Shown: one piece after another, positions 10,918-19,700 of the stretch | Position numbering within the stretch: the first letter of the stretch is position 1 | How the letters are laid out: each line of letters starts with the position of its first letter | DNA from: Tetracentron sinense | Lineage: Eukaryota > Streptophyta > Magnoliopsida > Trochodendrales > Trochodendraceae | Reading direction: 5' to 3' | Length of the DNA: 64,000 bases | Assembly: GCA_015143295.1 (NCBI GenBank) | Contig: CM026551.1 | Coordinates: 47,790,034 to 47,854,033 of the forward strand | Notes under the pieces: generated by a model | What the model was told of the DNA's origin: nothing | The model's input: only the letters and a program-made list of their open reading frames with translations | Databases searched by the model: none | Position numbers and translations under genes: made by a program

Positions 10918-12596
10918 CTAAATATCCATCAATTGTGGTCTATTTTTAGTCGAAGTATCCAAAATCTCATCAACATTTGCTTTTGCTGCCTTGGACTTGG
11001 AATCATCAAGATAATGCTGATAGATGTAGGAAACAAAACCCCAAATAGCTAACAACATGGCCACCACCTTCATCCCATCCATCGTGTCATGGAAAAAGAT
11101 CACTGCAAGAATTGGAATAACAGGCAAAGCCACGGTACTAATGACATTGGAGAAGAGGGAGGATACCTCAAAAATCAACCCCACTGAACCAATAGAGAAA
11201 ACTTGCCAAGCCACAGCTGTCCAAACCAAAGTCATCACATAGGATAATTTCCCCAGTCCAAACTTCTCCATCTCTTCCGTCAAACTCTTCCACTCTCCAC
11301 TGGCAAAAAGTCCCAGCACACTAACACAAGTTGCAACCAGAGACTGGTAGATTATCATTTCCAAGACCACGATAAAGGTCTCTCTTTTTAGAATTTTCTG
11401 GAAAGAGAGCTGTGTTAGGGAAAGCAACAAGGAGTATCCAGCAGATGCGCCAACAGTGCATAGGAACCCAACTGCGTACTTTTCATTAGAGGTTCCCATG
11501 GTATCTGCAGAGTTGGGTTGGAATATCAGGAGGGTGGCAGATATGGTGACAATGACTACAGAATTAATTATAAAGGGGGTGAACTTTTGTGAATTGAGGA
11601 AGAAGGAGAAGAGTGCAGTGAAAGCCAGCTGGGTCGCGCAGATGAGGGAATAGGTAGAGACGGGGAGGTATAAGAGCCCATATGTGTACATCATGTTGAC
11701 ACCTGCCAAAAGTAGGCCAAGGAACACATAGAGGAATGCAAGGGTAAAGGCAGAAGATGGGTTTGCATAGGTAAGGTTGTGGTTGGTGGCCGGATTGGTA
11801 GGTGGTGATAGGAAGAGGGACAGGGGGAGGAGGATTGGAAAGCCTGCGATTACTACAAGTGTTGCCATCCATTTGCTGTTTCCCCCTTTATCATAGTACA
11901 ATCTCCCCAAGAGAGTACCCGTTGACTGGCCAGAAAGGACGAAGAGTGTATAGATAGTTATGCGGAGCCACCACTTATAATCTCTGAGTCGAGGAAGTGG
12001 TGATTGGTGGTTGACTGTTGCATCTTCAAGTGAGTTTGCTTCATTACCTTCCTGAACTGGTAAATCGCATAGAAAGAAAATAAGTTTTTGAAACCTTATC
12101 TATAGAGAAAGGTTTTGATGTATAACTATGCACACTTGAGAGTTTATGTGTGAACAACACCCTCTATTTGTGTTATGCACTAGTGTTTATGTGATAAATG
12201 TTTTGGAAACAGGTCTTGATATGTTATCGTCCACTCAAGTAGATGGGGCTATATCCACAGACAATCTCTCAATTTTTACAATGTTTTATCAGCTAAGCAT
12301 TCTTTAATATATCGTAAACTAAGTTGCAACCTTTAAAGTTGAAGTTTTTTTTTGGATGGTATTTCAAGTTGAAGTTGATCTCATCTTTTAAGAATTTCAG
12401 TAATTTAACCACTCTTAGATATCTATGCTTTAAACCAAAATTGAAAGAATTACTGATGGCTTAGTCAACAATTAGTCCGTAACTAACAGTACACATGCCA
12501 GCTGAACGATCACAGCCATATGAATCCTAAATATTTCTGTCAAGATGGCAATAGATTGAATGGTTACTTACCGTGGATGGATATTGATTTGTACAT
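10918..12596 (-). CDS. Purine permease (PUP family), two exons
   Basis: A plasma-membrane or tonoplast transporter of the drug/metabolite superfamily that carries purines, cytokinins and related alkaloids by proton coupling. Exon 2 (12056-10918) encodes a continuous polytopic protein. It opens with the family phrases YKWWLRI, SGQSTGTLLGRLYYDKGG and AGFPILLPL, continues through about ten hydrophobic segments, and ends WGFVSYIYQHYLDD plus a short hydrophilic tail. Exon 2 has no ATG at the proper N-terminus and is preceded by an acceptor (ttaccag). A short exon 1 at 12596-12572 (ATG plus seven codons and one base, donor gtaagt) joins in frame and gives about 387 aa, normal for PUPs. Exon 1 is inferred from splice signals only; exon 2 is certain. 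The substrate cannot be read from sequence. Confidence 0.88.
12057..12571 (-). other. Predicted PUP intron 1
   Basis: Bounded by gtaagt at the donor and ttaccag at the acceptor on the minus strand. PUP genes commonly have one intron near the start codon. No other feature is seen inside. Confidence 0.5.
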
Positions 12597-13208
12597 ACAT
12601 GTCCTATGCAGGAGCCCTCAAATTGTTGCTGCTGCCCATACATGTGTCATTTGAAAGCAATGAGTTGAAGATTGTTTAGTGGAGCTATGACATTGAAGGA
12701 GATGAGAATCCTTGCCCTTTTCTTTTTGAAAGGTTTTTCTTCTTTTACCTGATGATATAGGCTTAATATAGGTATTCAGTGGAAAACAGTTTTGGTTAAA
12801 CGTGGTAAGTGATGAAAAATAAGAAGGATTTCTTAATTTTTGTTGATTATAAGAGTGCAAGAGTGGAAATTGTAAATGAAAACCCACGAGATTGAAAGAT
12901 CTGACTGTTTCTTTTATTCAGAGTGGGAATTAGGAAGTATTTGGTAATGCTTCATGCATGGAATGGTTGAAGGAGAAAGAGGTACTGCAGCCCTACTGTG
13001 GGACAGTACCAAATACTATCACTTACTATCTTTTATGGTTAAAGGATGATGATGAATGAGTGAGTAGACTCTGATGATAGAAGAAGATGAGAAATAGGAA
13101 AAGACCTGGTAGGCTAATACTGGAAGCATATGAATACTCTTCTTCCTCTTCCTCTTCTTCCTGCCCCATAATTTTGATGATCGACAGGAGAAAAAAGATT
13201 GGTGTTAT

Positions 13209-14189
13209 TGTAGAACCCTAAAATTTATTAATTTTACGCAAAGGTCCTTACACTCTGGTAAAATTATATAAAGAGCCTAAAATCATTAAAAAGCCCTATA
13301 CATTTAAATTGGGCCTAATGACAAGGCATGAGCCTCTTACGGCTCGGGTCTGGGCACGAAGTAGAAAGCCCATAATCTCAAAACCTAATCCAAATCTAAA
13401 TGGGTCACACACTTGATAAATGGGTCGATCCATCAACACAAAAAATCTGATTGTGGACTCAATACCCAAGAAGATGGGTGAGGCCCATTAAAATCTCCTA
13501 AGTCCCTTAAACCACTAAATAAAGTGGGACTTTTGGAATCCTTATCTTTAAATGGGTGAGACTTATCAAAATCTCCTAAGTCCCTTAAACCACTAAATAA
13601 AGTGGGACTCTTGGAATCCTTATCTTTAAATGGGTAAGGCTTATCAAAATCTCTTAAGTCTCTTAAACCACTAAATGGAGTGGGACTCTTGAGATTTTTA
13701 TCTCTAAAAGTCTATAAATAAGACTCAAAGCTAGAGATTTGAGCGATTCAGAAATTTAGAGAGAAATTCAGAAGAAGCCAAAGAAGAGAACTCAGAAGCA
13801 TTCTCTAGCCTTCAAAGAAAAGAAATTAAATCATTCCGGAGAAGACAAAGCTGCAAAGAAACCAATCCTCCTCCAGAATCACTTTCTAGCCGATCAAGTG
13901 CGAAGCCCGGAAGAAAGGAAAAACTACATCAACACCTTCAAAGAAGATTGAGATCACGCCTTGGCCCTCATCTTCTACTTTAGAAATTTCTGATTGTTAA
14001 TCAGAGGATTTCTTGAGAGTTGTACCAAACTGAAAATAAATAAAATATTTTGTTTATCATTATTTCGTCCACGAAATTTTGTGTCGACAAATTTCTGTTA
14101 ATCAGAGGATTTCTTGAGAGTTGTACCAAACTGAAAATTAATAAATATTTTGTTCATCATTATTTCGTCCACAAAATTTTGTGTCGACA
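13209..14189 (+). mobile_element. Solo LTR, 981 bp, with 5-bp target duplication
   Basis: It begins TGTAGAACCC and ends GTGTCGACA, giving the TG...CA ends of LTRs, and it is flanked by gttat at 13204-13208 and 14190-14194. Copy A of the host duplication shows the unoccupied site (attggagttattttt near 565-580). Inside are three tandem units of about 76 bp (13480-13700, 'cctaagtcccttaaaccact'), a TATAAATA box near 13715, and a duplicated terminal segment with a period of about 101 bp ('ttaatcagagg' at 13997 and 14098). There is no coding sequence, as expected after LTR-LTR recombination. The lineage (copia or gypsy) is not determined. Confidence 0.88.
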
Positions 14190-14789
14190 GTTATTTTTCA
14201 ATAATTGTTTAGATTCCTTGGGGAACTAATTAAAGTTGAAAACAAAAATTTCAGAGACAAAGGGAGGTTGGTGAATGGTGACTGACTGACCTATGATGTG
14301 GAGTTGCAGTTCTTGAGCTTCCCCCATGACGACGACGCTGATGCTATGAAGAGGATCAAAAGAAAATGTTGTCTACATACAACAGGGAAGATGTAGAGAA
14401 AAGACCTTTTACACAGGGTGACGTCATAATCAGGATAATTCAAGAGGTAGGCCATTTTTTTTTCATGACTTTCTATATTTATAGGTGGCTAGGGAAGTCA
14501 CTGAAATACAAAGCTAGAAATTATTTGGACAAAAGATCTGTTACTCCTCACCTGAGTGCTATGGTATAATTCTGATTCGCTGGTACGAAATACATTGACA
14601 GGGCAAAGTTAACCCCCTTTGCCGATAAAAAAAAAGTTACCCCGTTTTATGCATGCATGAAGAATCTTTCCAAGTTACAAATGCTTGCATAGCTTGATTT
14701 TTCATTAAAGTCCCATTGTTTTAGACATCTACAACAGCTTTGTTTTATTACAAACCCCATCAAGTAACCTCTCAGTTGGAAGATCATCA

Positions 14790-15055
14790 TTAATCTCGTC
14801 GGCATTTGTTTTTTTTTGTTGCTTTGGCCTCAGAATCATCTCTAGATAATACTGCCAATGTTAGGAGGGAAGGCCCTAAATGACCAACATGGGTACTATC
14901 TTCATCTCATACATCTGGCACGGGAACAGATTATAACAAGGTTTGGTAGAAAAGGCAATGGCAAGGTACTATTATATTGGAGAAGACAGAAGACACCTCA
15001 AAATTAGAGAATTAAAAACCACACTGTCCAAACCAAATGCATCACATAAGATACC
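14790..15055 (-). pseudogene. Decayed purine permease 3' fragment (copy B)
   Basis: The counterpart of the relic at 1165-1420, in the same orientation as the intact PUP. Shared blocks with PUP exon 2 include 'cagaatcatc', 'gataatactg', 'ttggagaag', 'acacctcaaaat' and 'tgtccaaaccaaa'. It keeps the 'attatattggagaaga' segment lost from copy A. Frames are broken throughout. Confidence 0.65.
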
Positions 15056-16123
15056 CTCCTTCCATACTCCTCTTGTCTTTTCTATTTTCCAATTGTGAGA
15101 AGTCCGGCCATGCATGCACCACTAGCTGTTGGATTCACCTATGTTTCTTTATCTGAATTCTTTTAAATGGTATTATCTTTATTTTTGTTGACATTGAGGG
15201 GAAACTGTCATTTCCTTCTTGCTTTTTTTTTTTTTAATGAATTGGCCTTTCTCCTTATGTTATGTATGCAATTCATTTTTATTTGATGCATAATTTCCTA
15301 GGCTTGCTCAGGCGTTATGGAGAAAGGATTTGAATCCGCAACTTGTTCCGTTGTGGGGGATGCCCATAGCCACCCTTCCCCGGGGTTTTTGGCCTGTACA
15401 GTTTATCATTGTTGCACTAATATTTAGTCCCATGTTGGGTATGGGAAATACTTATGGATATGGCTCTGAAGATGTTTATAAATATGTCTTCTAGATGTAG
15501 CTATAGAGAGTAGAATGGTGAAATAGGATTCCTACAGCCCCCAAATAGTTGGATAAGGCTATGGACTAAAGGAATAGGGGGTCTCCATGCACACGAGGAG
15601 CTCACGGCCCAGGCCGGGCTCCCTTGAGGACTCTGTAGTCTGTACAACACACACATGCAAACTGTTGTGCCATGCTGCGTCTCGCACACTTGCAGGTCTA
15701 GTGACTATACTCGTGCGTTTGTATTTTTCTTAAACACAATTTTACTCTCATTTTTAGCTATTTTGCAGATGTTCAATATGTGTCTCTTGGACTTTTGTGA
15801 CCCTTTGCTATTGTTCTACTAGGCTTGATAATGTTTTAAGGGGATTTTTTGAGGTCTAATTGTGATTCAAAGAGAAGTCTACTAGTTTAGTTCTCCTTGC
15901 TTTACTTAATCTTCTCTGCAATTTCTTTCTTGGAATAACATATCAAGGTTTCCTGTGCCTCTAATTTTATGCAGAGCACCTTAATCGAAGATAAAATGCT
16001 ATTAATCCCAAAGGTCAGTTGCCACTACTGCAAGGATGAGTAGAAAAGGGGTGAGTTTTTGCAAATTGACAAGGAAGAAGAATATTAGGTGGCATAGATG
16101 AGAGAATATATTGTATGGGGAAA

Positions 16124-16359
16124 AATTCTTTACGTGTGCGCCTCCCCAGCACACCACGTGTCACTTTAGACCCCCTTTAACTGTGGTTAAAATTCACTAA
16201 CCCTTGGTGTTAATGAATCAAATCTTGATTTTTAGGAAAATATATTGTAATCCTGGGTTAGTGAATCTTAACCACAGTTAAAGGGTTTAAAAGGGACATG
16301 TGGCGAGTTGGGGAGGCATGCGCATTTTGCTGGGCGAAATGCTCACACATAAAGAATCA
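16124..16359. mobile_element. Foldback MITE (family M1), copy 2
   Basis: The same inverted-repeat element as 2503-2737, carried along in the duplication. The terminal 'aaagaatc' and the inner 'gggacatgtggcgag' arm are preserved. Confidence 0.6.
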
Positions 16360-16680
16360 CGCCCATTTGCATATACTAATTTTAAATTTTAAGGTGATTA
16401 TATTCTAAAAGCTTAATCACAATTTGAACCCCTTTATTTCAGAATGTCCTAAAATTCTTGCCTTTTCCGTACCTTCATTATTTGGAATTAGGATGTACTT
16501 GTTGACTATGTGAGAAGTTTGGCCCTCTCAAAATTTTTAGATTTTTTTTATATGTATAATATAAAACATTAAAAAATATAGTTAGTTTTATTTATTTAAT
16601 GGCTCTCCTAAAAGGAGGGCCTTATTTTTTTTTTTCTAGTGAACCTTAATTGGAAGACAACAGTAACGAATTTTATGACC

Positions 16681-17048
16681 ATTGGACCCAGGCGAAAAAA
16701 AAAAAACACGAGGGTGACCCCCTAAACCCCTAGCCTCATAATATTTCATATATGCTTGATCATTCTCTACAAGAAGTATTAATTTTTTTTTATACATGTA
16801 CTTTGTCCCCCCCCAACTCCCCCTCCCTTCCTCTCCCAAGAAAAAATTCCTAGCTCCGCCCCTAATTGGATACGAATTTGGATATATTATTATATGCTCT
16901 TAATTCGTCCCATTTACAACTCTTAAGTGTAGGCAGGGAAAAGATGATAATTTTTAAATGGGCACTTGGTTGTCATATTAAAATAAAGAGCGTTTGATTT
17001 TTAATTAACCCTAAATTTGTAAATATAACCAACATCTTTATTTAATAA
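16681..17048. repeat. Low-complexity flank
   Basis: Poly-A and poly-C tracts and a reversed hAT-like end ('tagctccgcccct' near 16850-16865). No gene is seen. Confidence 0.3.
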
Positions 17049-18187
17049 CTAGTGGGCCACACGTGCCACGCACGTGAGACCGGGGAGGGGGGGGGGGGGG
17101 GGGGGGAGAGAGAGATAGGGAAGAGGGACGATGGGTATTTTGGAAAAAAAATTTAAAGAATATTTTGGATATGAAAACTTGAGGAACATTTTAGGTAAAA
17201 AAATTGTGAGGGATTGAACCAAAAATAAATAAATAAAATTGTGAGGTATACATTGGTATAGAAACATGATGTAGGGACATTCGGAGAACTCAAAATCTTT
17301 AGGGGCATTTTGGGTATAGAAATGTTGAGGGTATTTAGGACATAAAAAAATTGAGGGACATTGTACAAATAAAGGAAATGAAAGATGGGCGAACTTGAGC
17401 ATTTTGGATTAAACAATTTGGGCATTTTGAGTATATAAATTTGACTTAGGGACATTTTGAGAACTAAAAATATATTGGATATTCTTATAGGAAAAAATTT
17501 GAGGGCATTTTAGGTATATAAATTTGATTTAAGGGAATTTGGAGAATAAGAAGACTAGGAATATTATGTTAAGAAAATTAAAAATAAAGGACATTTTAAT
17601 AATAAAAAAGACATGATCCAATTAGATCGGTTGAATTGAGAATTGGTCACCTGGTTAGTTTGATGTTAGTTCAGTTATGCAAATATTGGTGAAAAAATCT
17701 TCTATATTAATAAAAGCTAAAAGTAAAGGGTAGTTTTAGAATTAAGTAAAATTTAATCAACATTTTGAACCCATATTAAGGACAGTTTTGGAATTAATTA
17801 AAATTCAACTCATATGTGTAACTCATATATGTAAGGATAGTTTTGAAATTAATTAAAATTTAACCCATATGTGTAAGGGTAATTTTAGAATTAACTAAAA
17901 TTTAAGCAATCTTTGAACCACGAAAATGGTAGTTATGGAATCAATAAAACTTCAATCAATGTTTTGAACCCATATGTTGAAGGATAATTTTGGAATTAAC
18001 TAAAATTCAACTCATATGTGTAAGGATAATTTTGGAGTCAATTAAAATTCAACTCATACGTGTAAGGATAGTTTACGAATTAATTAAATTCAATCAACAT
18101 TTAAACCAACGAAAGGTTAGTTTTGAAATTAAACGAAAGTTCAATCAACGTTTTGAAGAACGCACATCTGCTTTATAATAGTAAAGA
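17049..18187 (-). mobile_element. Non-autonomous Helitron-like element, 1.14 kb
   Basis: On the minus strand the 5' end is TCTTTACTATTATAAAGC, preceded by A. The 3' end is CTAG followed by T. Seven bases before the CTAG is a perfect hairpin, CACGTGC-GTG-GCACGTG (17060-17076). These are the three standard Helitron terminal features, with insertion between A and T and no target duplication. The interior has no Rep/helicase coding sequence. It is filled with two sets of degenerate tandem units: 'gggcattttgggtata' at 17150-17600 and 'aaggatagttttgaaattaa' at 17720-18130. A 20-G tract lies at 17087-17106. A second Helitron-like 5' end in the opposite direction ('tctatattaataaaagc') lies at about 17701, so the element may be composite. 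Confidence 0.75.
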
Positions 18188-18190
18188 TAG
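18186..18190. repeat. Ty3/gypsy element target duplication, left
   Basis: gatag, repeated at 29897-29901 directly after the right LTR. It overlaps the first two bases of the Helitron 5' terminus. Confidence 0.9.
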
Positions 18191-19087
18191 TGTGAGAGGA
18201 AATTTACCGGAAGGACACGCGTCAGCAGCAGCTACTTCCACGTCCTGGTTTACTGGTAGAAGATTGGAGCGGAGGGTGTGGCACCCTGACCTGTACTCCG
18301 ATGGTAAAATCAGTAGGGGTAGAAGATGGTGAACAGTAAGCACGAGAACAAACACTGAAAAATACTCAAGGCACTAGGAGCACTGAACACGTATTCTCGG
18401 ATCTGGGTTAATGATCAAGTGTCCTGTGCACTAAAAATCACGGGGTTTTTATAGGGCAAGGTTGGTATGGCCATCGATGACCATGGATGGCCATAGGTGT
18501 CCATACCACGTGTCTGTGCACTCATTGCCAAATATCTTAGACATATCTGCCGCCGGTTGCACTACACGTGAGAGCCTCCTAAAAGTCCAATCGGACGGGA
18601 TCGGATGGTACGCAGAAGTGACCGGCATTAAATGCCAAGACAGTGCTTTCGGCACGAAACGGCGAGTTCGGCACACTTGTCGGAATTATGGATCGCCTCC
18701 TGATCACTTCCTCCTACGAGTCGGTCTCGTTGTTGACCCAAGCTCGGTTACGGCGTAGATACCTCAAAACACAGCACGACCTCGTTGTCGGTGAGACAAC
18801 GGTCTCGTTGTTCGCGCAACGACAACGACGTTGTCAAGAGCACAACGTTCACGTTGTGCTTTAGACAACGAGCACGTCGTCAAAGTCACAACGGAAACGT
18901 TGTTCTGCAAGAGAACAAAGACGTCGTAATGCGCACAACGGGATCGTTGTGCATCGGACAACGTGTGACCCCGATATTTTAAGCACGTGACCCCAACTTG
19001 TGTCCACGTGTCACTTTCGTGAACAAAACGACAAAAATGAGCTCGTCCCTCAACGCTGAGTTGGTTTTACGAATTTTATCCGTTACA
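18191..19087 (-). repeat. 3' LTR of the Tat-like element
   Basis: In coding orientation it begins TGTAACGGAT and ends TTTCCTCTCACA. A TATA box (CTATAAAAA) lies on the minus strand at about 18446-18454. The segment 18770-18970 is packed with CAACG/CGTTG motifs in short inverted pairs. It differs from the other LTR at 18606 (T here, C at 29415) and 19038 (T here, C at 29847). Confidence 0.95.
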
Positions 19088-19134
19088 ATTTGCCCCTTTA
19101 TGATGCTTGGAACGTAGTTCAAAGCGTCATAAAC
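19088..19134 (-). promoter_or_regulatory. Polypurine tract and conserved pre-PPT motif
   Basis: On the minus strand AAAGGGGCAAAT immediately precedes the 3' LTR and would prime plus-strand DNA synthesis. The 35 bases before it (a 'TTATGACGCTTTGAACTAC' motif followed by 'CATCATAAAGGGGC') are almost identical in the deleted element at 54648-54699. This shows both belong to one family. Confidence 0.75.
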
Positions 19135-19424
19135 GGACAAAAAGATCATACCTGGCACTGCTCCGGAAGACGAAACGTTGCGTGCTTTAAACGCTTGCTG
19201 GGAAGGTCGACCGTTCACGTCAGCTGGTTACGCGTGCGAACCGTCACGTCTCTTTAATGCGGACAGGCTGTCATCATCGTCGATTTGAATTTCAAACGTT
19301 TTAATGACCCTGACGGTTACTCTACTTGTTGAAAAGACGATCTTGCCACTGCTCTTAATTCCGTTGATACAGGTGTACGCCTCAGATGAAGGGTAGTGGT
19401 GTACTTTCGCAAACCAGAGATGCT

Positions 19425-19431
19425 TATAAAA
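19425..19431 (+). promoter_or_regulatory. TATA box of the antisense gene
   Basis: tataaaa lies 276 bp upstream of the antisense ATG, followed by a C/T-rich leader. A TATA-like motif at nearly the same distance (282 bp) precedes the homologous ATG in the deleted element at 53916, on the opposite strand of the window. Confidence 0.55.
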
Positions 19432-19700
19432 TCCCACCGAATCCTCCTTCTCTTTCACCCTGTTTCATCAAGCACTGTTACTCTGCCGAATTCTCTTCTC
19501 ATCTGAAAGTTCATCTTCCTCAAGCTCTTCAACAATCTCTCTGAGTTCTTTGGTTCGGTACGCCCTTCACCCCTGTCTCTTATTATTTCTTTACTGTTTC
19601 TCCATTTCTCCCTTCTCTGGTTCTCAGAGTGATTCTGCTCTGTCTACTCTGTTGCTCTGTTTACTGTTTTTGCCATTCTTCGCTGTTTCTTCCAATCACC

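Larger units (their letters stand above)
12678..16680. repeat. Large direct duplication, copy B
   Basis: Partner of 1-3994. It starts about 80 bp upstream of the PUP start on the minus strand. Relative to copy A it carries a solo LTR (13209-14189) and lacks the AT-rich insertion. It contains a second PUP relic and a second copy of MITE M1. No intact gene was found; the remaining short ORFs have no domain. Confidence 0.8.

Noticed and set aside
17153..17455. Overlapping 100- and 117-codon ORFs with repeated FLPKMF/IPKMP-like motifs
   Set aside because: The periodic peptide reflects the tandem 'gggcattttgggtata' units of the Helitron interior, not a gene.
18462..18758. ORFs of 65-98 codons inside both LTRs, with near-identical copies at 29271-29567
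   Set aside because: They lie on both strands and arise from GC-rich, CAACG-rich LTR DNA. They have no domain and no start context, and are not supported as genes.
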